The notes under the pieces are model-generated. The model was not told the origin of the DNA, did no database searches, and saw nothing but the letters and a program-made list of their open reading frames with translations. A stretch of DNA of 64,000 nucleotides from Sympetrum striolatum (Eukaryota; Arthropoda; Insecta; Odonata; Libellulidae): positions 4,650,001 through 4,714,000 of the forward strand of contig OX388341.1 in the NCBI GenBank assembly GCA_947579665.1, given 5' to 3'. This document shows, one piece after another, positions 1-10,375 of the stretch (position 1 is the stretch's first letter; each line of letters starts with the position of its first letter). The translations under genes and the position numbers were made by a program.

Positions 1-61
1 GTTAATAAAATAAATAGTGTGACTGCATGTCATGAATTTTTAATTGTTGCTATTCTCAACT

Positions 62-222
62 TCATTCTAATAAATTATTCTTTGCCCTTGTGGATTTTGA
101 CGAAGGATCTGATATTTTCCAAACCCTTCGAATCAACACTGCTCCAGTTTTCACGCATTTTCCAGCAAAAGGAGAGCCTAAAAACAGTGACACAATGAGA
201 AAGTATGGTTTGCTGCTGAAGC
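62..222 (-). other. Possible terminal exon of unknown gene
   Basis: On the minus strand a good acceptor (a pyrimidine-rich tract ending TTTTTAG) is followed by an open stretch of about 37 codons ending in TGA near 62. It begins [20 protein letters not shown] and is rich in basic residues. I do not recognise a family. It lies downstream of the GR exons on the same strand, but it lacks the TYxxxxQF motif expected of a GR last exon, so I do not join it to that gene. It may be chance. Confidence 0.2.
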
Positions 223-259
223 AAATGCAGAGTGGATTGGGGAAAGAACAGGCATGCAA

Positions 260-744
260 TTGAGGGACCTCCTAATTAGTCAGGAACTGTTGCCCTAATC
301 ATACTATTTGCATTAGTCGGAGGTTTCCTGTACTTAAAATGTAACAATCTTGACTTTATGTAAAATAAAAAAGTATGGGTGGGAGGTGCCTTATTTTTTA
401 CCTTTCCTATGACATCTGAACAAATGTGATAAGTTATTCATACTTAATATAAGTTCTGCAGTACATAAATTAGATTCAACATATATTTCTATATCTGTTA
501 TCTCTAAGTTAATTCCTTCATTTGATGGATAATTTCACACCAGAGAAAACACCTACACTAAATGAATTCCCCTGAACCACTTGAACTTCCTTGAGCTTCC
601 TTGTAGCTAGCAAGAGGCTCAAATATTGACCAAACTGATTCTCATGGTATCATGAGAATTCTCAGCAACAGATAATTTAATTTAATGAAATACCTAATGG
701 AACAACTTCACTGACTTCAGTGATCATAAAATGTAGGTCTTCAC
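260..744. other. AT-rich stretch, nothing recognised
   Basis: No convincing exon, RNA gene or repeat terminus is seen here. Confidence 0.3.
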
Positions 745-759
745 CTTGGCAAAGGAGGC

Positions 760-1580
760 AATTTCAGCTAATATCTCTGCTTGAATTTTCACACATAGTT
801 AGAGATGGTGATCTTCTATTGTGTTGCATACTAGGTATCATCCAAAAGACCCGGGTTCAATGTTGGACGGTTAAATTGCATTGAATTTTAAGAATAATTT
901 CAATCCATTTTTTTCTTTTTAGGACCCTCTCGATATGATGTTATCAATATGTTATGATATGAGTTATCAATATGCTTGCAGTATGCAAAATACATTTTAC
1001 TTGTATAAATATATATACGAGCAAAATGTTGCTTACAGTATATTGATAACAGATATTTCAAGTCGCATCATATGGAGAGGGTGTTCAAAAGATAAAAATT
1101 GAAATGGATTGATAATATTCTTAAAATTCAATGCAATTTAACTGTCCATCGTCAAACTCGGGTGTTCCTGGTGAAGTCTTCCTCTAGCAAAGCAAGAACT
1201 TCCTGACATTTTATAAGTGCATCAAAAAATAATGAAAAACTACCCCAATGTGTTTTATATGGCAGATATATTTACCACCCGGCATCAAACCCGGGTCTTT
1301 CTGGTGATACTTCCTATGCAGAAAAACAGAAGATCACCATCTCTAACAATGTGTGAAAATTCAAGCAGAAATATTGGCTGCAAATGCCTCAAACGACGTC
1401 CTACTTTTCCCTTATATTCCTTATGTGAGAAATTTTATTGTGCTCTGGCATCGAAACCAGGAACAGTATGGCTTTATCTAAATTAAAAAAAAAAACTGAT
1501 TCTCATTATACATCTTCTAGCAAAGCAAGAACTTCCTGACATTTTGTAAGTGCATCAAAAAATTATTAATCAAAACAACA
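760..1580. repeat. B-box repeat family, two copies head to head
   Basis: Two copies of the dispersed repeat meet near position 1000 as an imperfect inverted repeat. Sequence at about 840-990 (GACCCGGGTTCAATG, then GCTTGCAGTATGC, then ACTTGTA) reappears reverse-complemented at about 1010-1180. A further minus-orientation unit follows to about 1580. It carries CGGCATCAAACCCGGG, the conserved block AATTCAAGCAGAAATATTGGCTG and the block CTAGCAAAGCAAGAACTTCC. The junction is formed by the hairpin-bearing ends (TACGAG/ACTTGTA). Confidence 0.7.
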
Positions 1581-2800
1581 TCACCATAGAAACATTGAAA
1601 ATTGGTTTGAAAGCAGTGAATTTCCACGTTTCTATGATGATTTAGAAATGTTAATACAGAGAAAATCAGTTTCTCTCACAATACATTTCAAGGTATTCCT
1701 GAATTTAAACACCATGAATTTTAGCATTTAATTATCACAGATATATGCTTTCAATTATGTTTTTATTTATCAATACCTCACATACAGCATTTAAAAAATT
1801 TAATTTGTGAGGTTACAAAAAAACTGTAGAAGTAAAGATATCTGAAAATTAGCCAATCTTAATCCACCCTTACTGGGATAATATGGAAAGGGCAGATGAG
1901 AAGATTAAGTAAAACGTTTTTGAATTATATAAATTTATCAGAAACTTTGAATGCCCTCAGCTTTAGTTTTTAACAAATGCATTAATTTTTTTTGTTTCCA
2001 TGACTAGTATGATATGACTAAATGTTTCATTTAAATGAAGAAAATCAGAGAATTACATTAATTCCAAATTAATTCCTATTGTCATTTTATAACCATTCAA
2101 ACATAAAAATTTGAGGGTTAGGAGATTTGGCCACCAATTGTAAGGGATCAAAAATATATTTGTAATGAATGTTAAAGAAACTTTTAACCAATTTTGCTTT
2201 AACAGATAGTCACTCTGAGAACATGATTCATAATGAAATTAACAGCACTATTATTTGCAAACATGTAGCATACTTGGAATTACATATGTTATTGATGAAT
2301 GACCTAATATCACAAAGATTAGTCATTTTGATGCCCTGGCTACACTGTTTATTCAAAGAAGGCATCAATTACTAATTTGAAAACTTATTACCCATGAAAA
2401 GCTATATACTGATTGAACTTTCAAACTGGGATAGAGAATTCTAAGGCAGAGTGAATAATACAAAGGAGAAAAATAAATACAGATAACAGATTAAATTTTG
2501 GATTATCTTGAAAGATAGCACAGTCATAAGTTACTGAAAAGTGTGGGTCATTTAAATGAGACAAAAGTTTAAAGAATACAATGCAATATTGATCTAATTT
2601 TTACCGTACCAAGTAAAATGATCTCTAGATGCAGAAAAACCTAAGATGCAATAAACAAAACATTCATTTGCTGTTGGGAGCTCAAAATATCAACCTTAAG
2701 AGCCACCAAAATATTATAAACAAGAATGTAGGATCAGGATTCGACTATATTTTGAAGAGTGAAAATTGAAGTATTAGAAGCTCTTTGGCTTTCATAACTA
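1581..2800. other. AT-rich stretch, probable GR intron
   Basis: No exon with recognisable protein similarity is seen on either strand. On the minus strand this would be the last intron of the GR gene whose preceding exon is at 2806-2895. The expected short terminal exon encoding TYxxxxQF was looked for and not found. Confidence 0.3.
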
Positions 2801-2805
2801 CATAC

Positions 2806-2895
2806 CGACGTTAGGAGCTTTAAATCTACTGTGAAGAATCCACATGCTGTAAATTTAACCTTTGTATTCAGGATTTGAAGTGAGAACAAGTGCAG
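2806..2895 (-). CDS. Gustatory receptor exon, TM7 region (GR-C)
   Basis: This minus-strand exon is bounded by an acceptor (TTTATTTCAG) and a donor (TCG|GTATGT). It encodes 30 residues in phase 0 on both sides and includes FSLQILNTKVKFTACGFF followed by TVDLKLLTS. That string is the classic penultimate exon of insect gustatory receptors (7TM_7 family, Gr28/Gr43-like), which precedes a short exon with TYxxxxQF. GRs are ligand-gated cation channels of chemosensory neurons. The same-phase upstream exons at 10307-10375 and 14450-14936 fit the same gene. The terminal exon is not seen and probably lies beyond the left edge. Confidence 0.75.
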
Positions 2896-2899
2896 CTGA

Positions 2900-3430
2900 A
2901 ATAAAGAAAAAAATAATTAATTTTATTTCCTTTATCTTAATTTCTCTGTTACGTAAAAATAATTTGGGATGAGGTAGATAGGAGGAGGAAGCTGTAGACA
3001 TACGATCATATGATGACAACAATATATATATATGTAAATATATACGATTGTCAAATATTATGATTGTATCATTATAAACACTATATAAAGTGTACTGGTT
3101 ATATCCAGTTTCTTATGCTAAATGTCTACCCTAGTGCAGCGAGTAGAGCAGAATGGAGCTGTAGGGTTTTTAATCCTTACGCAAATACTGAATGCATAAA
3201 AATTACATGCATTCATGTCAAAAATATTATTTCATTGATTCATAAACCTTAATCAAAATGCATTCTCTAATGTAAAATTCGGAAAAATATTGCTCAATAA
3301 TCATCCAAAAGTAATGGTATATCATTATGTAAACTAATTCATACCAACTGGCGTTTTTAAGATATTTTATATAATCCATATTGTGACGAAATAGCATGAA
3401 GGCTATTATTATTTTTGGATTGTTTTATTT
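2900..3430. other. AT-rich stretch with short AT dinucleotide runs
   Basis: Contains a short (AT)n run near 3022-3050. Nothing else is recognised. Confidence 0.3.
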
Positions 3431-3720
3431 TTTCTATTACCTGTATTGTATGATTTTTTGTACTTTGTTACGCATTTGTTTTTTTTTTGATGAAGTGGCG
3501 TGTGGTGGCACTCTGTTCACATAGGACTCAAATATAAGCCAAGTGACCAAAAGAAAAAAGGAATTTTCCACGTTGTTGGGGGGGATTCCACGTCGTGGGG
3601 GATTCCATGTCATTATGGATGCACAGCACCTCACCCCAGAGGAGATAACCATGAAGAAGTTGGATGACCACTTGGTGATCGGAGGAAAGCACAAGGAGAA
3701 AAAGGACTAGAGGAGCGCAG

Positions 3721-3864
3721 AGGAAGAGGACGAGCCAGCGGGGAACCTGAGGCCTCAGAAAACATCGCTGAAAAAGGGGATGACGTTTGCTGACCATGCG
3801 GTCTTCCCCTTTTTCAGCGATGTCTTCTGTGGCCTCAGTTTCCCCGCTGGCTTGTCCTCTTCCT
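3721..3864. repeat. Long foldback hairpin
   Basis: The left arm at about 3721-3780 (GGAAGAGGACGAGCCAGC, then AACATCGCTGAAAAAGGGGA) is complementary over about 60 bases to the right arm at about 3804-3864 (TCCCCTTTTTCAGCGATG, then GCTGGCTTGTCCTCTTCC). The spacer is about 23 bases and there are only a few mismatches. A second, nested pair (GACCATGCGGTCTTCCC at 3791 and GGGAAGACCACATGGTC at 3866) brackets the right arm, so two alternative folds are possible. The segment is more GC-rich than its surroundings. Just upstream the motif GGGGGATTCCA is repeated near 3583-3605. No coding assignment is made. Confidence 0.8.
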
Positions 3865-4059
3865 CGGGAAGACCACATGGTCGGCAACAACGTGAAGCAC
3901 CGTCACTGCCTGTGTAGTAGATTTTTAGTGTGTAGAACTTTGGTTTTTTTATGTCAAATAAAGAAAAACCGTCACAATATTAGCACTGCATTCATCTCCT
4001 ATATTCCCACCCATCCTGGATCAGACAATTTGTTGCCAGGTTTTGTATGAAAACAAATC

Positions 4060-4600
4060 TCACCGGAGGATGCTAGTTAGATGAGAACTCAATTAAAAAT
4101 TCCCTTGCAGGCTAGAGGGAGCGTTGGCAGAAAGAAATGAGAAGAATGCATAGGATGCACTGAGGGACAAAGTGGAGAATGGAACTTGTGAGAAGTCTCT
4201 AATCAAAGTTCCCAGAGGCATCCTTGCCAAGGAAATGTTGCACAAGTTGTGGCAAACAAATGCATGAATTATGTGACTATCATAATAGCATTTAATTTTT
4301 TTTTACTCTTTGAAGTGATATCATGACTCAGATTACTGTTTGCTTGTCGGACTAGATCTCTCACTTCAATTGACGATTCTGAGATATATCTCTTGCTAGG
4401 CAAATACAGAAACGTGGCACTCATTATACCGATACTTCAGAAATAACCACTTGTCTTAATAAACATAACTCCCTATTCTTTTTGCTGAGAGACAGACAAT
4501 GGCCAAAATTTCACTAGATCTCAAAAACTCAACTCTCACTACATGCTGTACTCATTATAATGTTCTTCTTCTGTATTCTACTGTATATTTTGTGTGTGTG
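4060..4600. other. AT-rich stretch with TG/TA microsatellite at its end
   Basis: A (TG)n-(TA)n run at about 4584-4612 directly abuts the next dispersed repeat. Nothing else is recognised. Confidence 0.3.
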
Positions 4601-4607
4601 TGTATAT

Positions 4608-5728
4608 ATATGAGTAAAATGTAGCTTGCATACTGCAAGCAGATAAACAACACTAATTTCATATCGACATCATATCGGGATGGTCCTCAAAAGAAAAGAA
4701 AAAAAAGGATCGAAAATATTCGTAAAATTCGCTGCAATTTGATCGTCTTGCATCGAACCCGGGTCATCCTGGTAAACTTACTATGCAGCACAACAGAAGA
4801 TCACCATCTATAACTATCTGTGAAAATTCAAGCAGAAATATTGGCTGCAACTGCCTCAAACGACGTCCTACTTTCCCCTTATATTTCTTATGTGAGAAAT
4901 TTTAATGTGCTCTAGAATTGAACCCAGGGACAGAATTGTCATATCTAAATTTTTTTCTTAAGCATAGTCTAATATACATCTTCTAGCAAAGCAAGAACTT
5001 CCTATTATTTCGATAAGTACATCAAAATAAATAATGAAAACTAACTCAATGTATTTTAAATGAGGGATATATTTACCGCCTGGCTTTGAACCTGGGTATT
5101 TCTGGTAATACTTTTTATGCAACACAATAGAAGATCACCATCTCTAACTATATGTGAAAATTTAAGCAGAAATATTCGCTGCAAATGCCTCAAACTACGT
5201 CCTGCTTCTCCCTTATATTCCTTATGAGAGAAACATTATTGTGCTCTGGCATCCAACCCAGGAAAAAAAGGGTCTTATGAAATTTTTATTTCTTAAACTA
5301 ATTCTTACCGTACATCTTCTAGCTAAGCACAAACTTCCTATCATTTCGATAAGTGCATCAAAAACATAATGAAAAACTACTCCCATGTATTTTAAAGAGC
5401 AGATATTCGCATCGTCCTAGCATCGAACCCAAGATGTTTTCTGTAAAAATCATTTATGTTTTCGATAGATCATGGCCATTTATATAGGCTTCTAGAGTTT
5501 TGATTCTCTAGCTATCCTGGTAGAATTTTTTAAAAATTCCCGAAATTCAAAGCAATGCATTCAAATGGGAAAAATCGGGACTTGGAGGCTCTCTGGAATC
5601 GAACCCATGACACTGAGGTTCAAAATTGCAATTTTTCTGGTGGTCACAGGTTATGGCCAATACGTCGTAAAAATTTCAAGTCAATGACTCTTGTGGTTTA
5701 GCCTGTGAATTAGTATCCTATCTATATA
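4608..5728 (-). repeat. B-box repeat copy, left part, split by the 4.2-kb element
   Basis: It begins with the family end GAGTAAAATGTAGCTTGCAT and the GCTTGCA-TAC-TGCAAGC hairpin. It then runs through tandem minus-orientation units, each with a reverse-complement B-box-like motif (for example GCATCGAACCCGGG, GAATTGAACCCAGG, GGCTTTGAACCTGGG, GGAATCGAACCCATG). It reaches GAATTAGTATCCTATCTATA and is then interrupted at 5729. The copy resumes at 9960 with the opposite family end, ATGAATGAATCCGGAGAAGC. An uninterrupted version of the same junction exists in reverse at about 11236-11330. Confidence 0.8.
5727..5728. repeat. Target-site duplication TA, left side of the 4.2-kb element
   Basis: TA precedes the first C of CCCAAGCAGCA; another TA follows TGCTGCCTGGG at 9958-9959. 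Because the target is itself TA-rich, a 2-bp duplication is consistent but not proven. Confidence 0.45.
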
Positions 5729-5744
5729 CCCAAGCAGCATTTTG

Positions 5745-6290
5745 ATGTTGGCCCGATGTCAGGCCAACGTCGTTTAATGTCGGCTTTAGGTTGGCCCAAC
5801 ATCGGCTGCCGATGTTGGCCCAACGTCGGAATGATAACGTTTGCCGGTGGTAAAACGACATTGGCTTCCAATGTTGGCCCAACATCGGTACGATGTCGGC
5901 TAGAGTCGGCCCAGTGTCGGGTTGACGTCGGTTTGGTGTTGGCCTACTGTCGGGTTGACGTTGGCCCAGTGTCGGCCCAACATCGGATGCCGATATTGGC
6001 CCAGCGTCGGAATGATAACGTTTGCCAGTGGTAAAACGACATTGGCTTCCAATGTTGGCCCAACATCGGTATGATGTCGGCTAGAGTCGGCCCAGTGTCG
6101 GATTGACTTCGGTTTGGTGTTGGTCTAGTGTCGAGTTGACGTTGGCCCAGTGTCGGCCTAACATCGGATGCCGATGTTGGCCCAGCGACGGAATGATAAC
6201 GTTTGCCAGTGGTAAAACGACATAAGCTTACAATTTGGCCCAACACCCGTAAGATGTTGGCCTATTGTCGGGTTGATGTCGGATTGACAA
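5745..6290. repeat. Left subterminal tandem repeat, 181-bp unit
   Basis: The block GAATGATAACGTTTGCC recurs at 5829, 6010 and 6191, a regular 181-bp period. Between these blocks are many copies of a short motif (GTTGGCCC, ATGTCGGC, CAACATCGG) in both orientations, which makes the arm rich in small palindromes such as GTTGGCCCAACATCGG. Open frames through this block reflect the short motif and are not taken as genes. Confidence 0.85.
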
Positions 6291-6784
6291 CCTATGTCTA
6301 TACAATACCCGAAGTTGCGGCCAGTTGCCATCCACACAATATCCAAGTCGGACATTCGCTGCAAAAAGGGTCCTTGTCAGCTCTTTCATATCTTTTTGCT
6401 ATTACTCTACTTTTGTGATGACATTTCCTCTTTGAAGATAAGTTACCAGTTTGAAAAAGTATTTCATTCCCTTGGAAAAGGAATTAATTGAATAAAAAAC
6501 ATTTATCTAAGTACAGCGTTTTGCATTGCAGTTTAAATTACTAAAAGGTTGACACTGATTGATGATTTACTATACTAGTCACCTAAAGTACTTTAAGTCA
6601 CCAATAATCAGGTGGAATAAATCTTGGCAGTTGGCAAAAGTAATGTTAGATTAACTAAACCTACATCATTTTTATTAACTGAAATTGAAAAGTTTTTGAA
6701 TGACAGTAAAATTAATGCTGCAACTTCGATGTAAACATACTATTTATTGAATAGTAGCAAAATACAATTAATTAATATTTAATT

Positions 6785-8458
6785 TTATTTGTTAATTTTC
6801 TTATGATGCCTAAATTTGGCGTGGTGTAACCAATCCTTCACATAATTTTCCAAGTCTTTTCAAGCAATACCTTCCCACTTGGAATGCCGAACAGCACCTA
6901 CAAGAAGATAACAAAGCCCATTACATGCTATTGACAGCAAGTACATACACATTACCATTTAATTAGTCTTTATCCTAGGAATAAGACAAGCTAAAATGAA
7001 GTAATTTAAATAATATCAATGGTAAACTCATTGTGAAGAACAAATGAAGTGCTGTGACAATGGGACACAGAATGCCAATTCTTCTATGAACAGTAAGTAT
7101 AGTTTGATACAAATAAATAAATATCACCCTGAAAATTACTGCAACAGTTTTCATAAATTAGTGATTTCTGAAATTTCATTAATGTGGAGTATTTCATCTA
7201 TACATTATATACAATCTAACCTAATTCTAATAAATTTCTGCATGTATTCTTAGTACATACTATGAAAATGTACACATTTTCACACACACCATGGATGTTT
7301 AAATTCCTTTTTGCAAATCCCTACATTTGTAAACCCTTAAAAATTTTAGACGGCTACTTGACAAACCAATCTCAAATTTTAAGAAATTTTTTGATTCCCC
7401 ACTAAGAATACTACTTATGAATTTTAAAGCAATGCATACCAAAAATTGCAGTCTTCAAGCTGAGTTCAGAGAATACTTTTTTTCTTTTTATACCCAATCC
7501 AACTACAACTGGCAGCCAGGTTGTCTGTCATGACATGCCGGTGAATACGTACAATCAGGTCCTTTGCAGTGTTCCCTCCAACGAGGGACAACTCAGACAC
7601 CTGCAATTAAATTGATAAGTACACATTAATCAGACTTTTCCAGATGATTTATATATCATCTAGCTATATTTTATGAACATTCACCTTACCAATATCTTTC
7701 TAAATCCCACATCTTTCTAAATTCCTCTGCTGTATCCAACTCCTCTTGGGTTCCCAGGGGAAATTCCTATCCACTATAATTTTCTTCCTCCTCATAGTTC
7801 TGGGGTCTGTTACCTTTTGCTATTGTAACTTTCTCTTCTATTGAGGCTAGCCTCTGTTCTATGTCTACAACAGCTCTCATCTTTAAGAGCATTGTCCTTT
7901 TATTTCCTGCAATTTTGAAAGTGATAAATCAAACCTCACATAATTGTCAATCAATAGCTCCCTTGTTTTAGTAGCAGAAAACTAGTGATATTCACTCACT
8001 CAACTCCGCCCTGTCCTCCTCTGTTCTTACATTGCTCCTTAGATTTCCCTAGGAAAAGAAGTCACCATTTCTCTTATCCCAGCACCATGTTCATTTGAAT
8101 CACTATCTGATGACAATGGGTGGACAGGAATGTGCCTTCTTTCCCCCTTTCCATTTTCATGGTCAGAACTTATGTCCGGTGTTTTCTCAGCTGTAGCTAG
8201 CTTCTGCCTACCATCCTTCATGGAGCCTAAAAAGTAATGATAATAAGTTAGGTAAGGTTAGATAATAAATTAGCCAAAGTAATGATATACAGAATGTATA
8301 ACTTAAAAAATAGCAACAAACAATGCAAATCACTTCACCTAAGTGTATGAAGAAGATGAACACTTACTGTAAACCTTTTTACCAATTTGTTTTGCTGAGA
8401 AAGTATTCCACCCATCTTCAGGTAGCACTTCACTGAATAGCTTCCTGTTATTATTCAT
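6785..8458 (-). pseudogene. DUF4806-type spliced gene, decayed
   Basis: Minus-strand exons can be followed. Exon A (8458-8368) begins MNNNRKLFSEVLPEDGWNTF with donor ACA|GTAAGT. Exon B (8226-about 8039) has Ser/Asp/Glu-rich sequence. Exon C (7906-7690) holds a coiled-coil-like stretch (VVDIEQRLASIEEKV) and FPLGTQEELDTAEEF. Exon D (7600-7494) encodes LSLVGGNTAKDLIVRIHRHV then SWIGYKK. Exon E (6897-6785) encodes ENYVKDWLHHAKFRHHK. The order FPL-(E-rich), SLVGG, TDNLAASCSW and a C-terminal WLxxAKxR is what I associate with DUF4806, a eukaryotic domain of unknown function often seen in repeat-rich contexts. There is an in-frame TAG in exon C and a TGA in exon E, and several junctions do not keep phase, so the gene is probably dead or my boundaries are partly wrong. 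It lies wholly inside the 4.2-kb element. Confidence 0.65.
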
Positions 8459-8619
8459 TCTGAGTGAATTTCATCCACAAATGTATGACGAAGCTATAAG
8501 CGAACCTGAAGAAAACGAGCGAAATATAATATTGGACAAGTTGTTAACATTGGATGTTTCTGTAAATGTCTACAATCAGTACGTTTACTAGTTTTACTCA
8601 CCAAATTTGCGTTCTAAGC

Positions 8620-8800
8620 ATCACGATTACGAATCCAAATTCGCTCGCAGCAGCATGAACCACACCACACGCACGTTGAACCGTTGAGCCCGTTGAACGT
8701 TTGTATATTCGATCGTGAAAATGGCTGCGCCAGGCTGCGCGCGCTGCAGCCCCCGCGTGTCTCCCCGCGAAATTTGAATTCGAATTTTGAGCAGGGGAGA
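8620..8800. promoter_or_regulatory. GC-rich block upstream of the DUF4806-type gene
   Basis: A short GC-rich island (GCTGCGCGCGCTGCAGCC, GTTGAACCGTTGAGCCCGTT) lies just upstream of the minus-strand start at 8458 in otherwise AT-rich DNA. Its position fits a promoter or 5' untranslated exon of the element's gene. No TATA or initiator can be assigned with confidence. Confidence 0.3.
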
Positions 8801-9169
8801 GAATCTCCGTTTGGAATAGAAAGCCCGGAAAGCATTCCGATGGGATATCCGCCTCCGCTTCACGATGTCATTTTGACTTTGCAAATATAAACAATTTTAC
8901 CATTTAATTTTAGAATTTAAAATTCGAAATCAAATTTCGCATGGAGACTTCTTTCGCCGGATGGAGTTTAGTGAACATATTCAATATTCATTTCAGAAGA
9001 CATAGATAGTTTCACTAATATTATTATCATATTTAAAATAATATGGTCTAATATAATGGAATCGGACCCATTATAATTGGCAGCATTTCCACCTTATAAG
9101 GGAACAAACCGAATAATTGGAATGTTAGACGATCTCGAAACATCCGTAGAAACACATTTCCTTTGCTAT

Positions 9170-9435
9170 ATTCTAACTCGCCACTCCGGAATCGATTATT
9201 GAAATATTAAGTCCAGAAACCGGCTAGTCTAAAATACACTTGCCGTAGAAAGGTGTTCAATCGCCTCAGACGACTGCCAAACTCCTTTTTTTTTCTTTCT
9301 GGCCACTCCGGATTTAGTTATTGAGATAAGGGCCGCGGACCGATATTTTTTCTCAAGTCCTTAAACCGTCTTAGTGTCTAAAGAAACACTTTCCATAGAA
9401 ACGTGTTCAATCGCTTCAGACGACCACGAAACACA
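9170..9435. repeat. Imperfect tandem duplication, ~125 bp unit
   Basis: Two adjacent units share GCCACTCCGGA, then a TTATTGA block, then GTAGAAAGGTGTTCAATCGC / ATAGAAACGTGTTCAATCGC and CAGACGAC. It lies in the 5' non-coding half of the 4.2-kb element. A partial third relative (ATCTCGAAACATCCGTAGAA) precedes it at about 9130. Confidence 0.6.
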
Positions 9436-9734
9436 TTCAGAAAGTATATTTTCCTATGGTTTTTTCACCCTTCAACATTATTGCAACTTTCTGTAGTTAC
9501 TGTGTTAATATCCATGTATAATATCTATACAACATTAAATGTGGACATAAAGCTTTTTGGATATTGGTAAACCTTTATGGATATTGTATAAATATTATTT
9601 TCTACTAGGGGTACACATTTTTTCAGGACATTTTTATTACATACCATAATGTATGGAACTTTTAAATGTTTAAAATACACTTAACAGTACTTATATTACT
9701 CAAAGTGGAGAAATTTATTGTACTCCAAAAAAAG

Positions 9735-9945
9735 ACATCGGGCCAATGTCGGACCAATGTCGGCAAGTGATGTCGGCTATTCCACCCAATGCCAATGTTG
9801 GCCCAATGTCGGCTTCGAGTCGGCAAGTGATGTCGGCTATTCTACCCAAAGCCAATGTTGGCCCAATGTCGGCTCTGCGTCGGCTTAGGTCGGCCGACAT
9901 TGCCGACACAAAACCGACATTGGGCCAACGTTGGCCCGATAAAGG
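9735..9945. repeat. Right subterminal tandem repeat, 60-bp unit
   Basis: CGGCAAGTGATGTCGGCTAT occurs at 9761 and again at 9821, with GCCAATGTTGGCCCAATGTC after each. The block ends in GGGCCAACGTTGGCCC, a perfect palindrome close to the element end. The motif family matches the left arm, but the unit length differs (60 against 181 bp). Confidence 0.8.
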
Positions 9946-9957
9946 ATGCTGCCTGGG

Positions 9958-10060
9958 TAGCTATATATATGAATGAATCCGGAGAAGCATCTATTTATAA
10001 AAGATATATATATATATATGTATAGAGAGAGAGTGAGAGAGAGAGAGAGAGATACATATT
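9958..10060. repeat. Resumed end of split B-box repeat plus AT/GA microsatellite
   Basis: The family end (ATGAATGAATCCGGAGAAGC) resumes directly after the 4.2-kb element. A (TA)n run and then a (GA)n run follow at about 10005-10052. Confidence 0.7.
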
Positions 10061-10306
10061 ATATAAACGAAGGATTAATAAGCAGAACTTCCTTTACTAT
10101 ATTCATTTACCAAATAACTAAGTAAAAAAATATTGCTAATAAGGACTACAACATCATTTATGTTTGATAGTGATAAACCTCATACCATAAAGATTATTCT
10201 AATAATAAGCTTTTTATTGATTCATTTCCATTCAAAAATTCAGTATTTTATTATTGTATGCATAATATTAGAAAAAAGAGATACAAAGTATTATCAGAAA
10301 AGTTAC
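10061..10306. other. AT-rich GR intron
   Basis: Nothing recognised up to the donor of the exon at 10307. Confidence 0.3.
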
Positions 10307-10375
10307 CTCACGGCGAGCTTCGCGTGTTGTTGCATTGAGTATTGCTTTAGACACAATCGCTCCATTCATTTTAGC
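10307..10375 (-). CDS. Gustatory receptor exon (GR-C, third from the end)
   Basis: A 69-bp minus-strand exon lies between an acceptor (CATTTCAG) and a donor (GAG|GTAACT). It encodes 23 residues beginning AKMNGAIVSKAILNATTREA, in phase 0 at both ends. In insect GRs of the Gr28/Gr43 type, the exon before the FTAxGFF exon has this form (Ala/Asn-Lys-Thr, then a short helix, then RxE). The downstream exon in the same phase is at 2806-2895 and the upstream one is at 14450-14936. The intron to the next exon would be about 7.4 kb and contains the 4.2-kb element. Confidence 0.65.

Larger units (their letters stand above)
5729..9957. mobile_element. 4.2-kb DNA element with satellite-like arms and a DUF4806-type gene
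   Basis: Ends are CCCAAGCAGCAT on the left and, read inward from the right, CCCAGGCAGCAT (11 of 12 match). Both sides are flanked by TA. Inside each end is an array of GTTGGCCC/ATGTCGGC motifs: a 181-bp higher-order unit on the left (about 5745-6290) and a 60-bp unit on the right (about 9735-9945). The core holds a spliced minus-strand gene of the DUF4806 kind. The element splits a dispersed-repeat copy whose uninterrupted relative lies at 11.24 kb, which fixes the boundaries independently. No transposase is recognised, so the superfamily is unknown; either the DUF4806 protein takes part in mobility or this copy depends on another source. Confidence 0.8.

Noticed and set aside
62..222. Last exon of the GR-C gene
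   Set aside because: TGAV is present but the TYxxxxQF motif is not; phase cannot be tested, so it is listed only as an unknown exon.
3437..4050. Open frames around the foldback, including overlapping ones on both strands
   Set aside because: They overlap the inverted repeat, mirror each other in part, and match no family I know.
5756..6491. Several overlapping open frames on both strands over the GTTGGCCC array
   Set aside because: They come from the tandem motif, which lacks stop codons in several frames; the translations are the same short peptide repeated and fit no protein.
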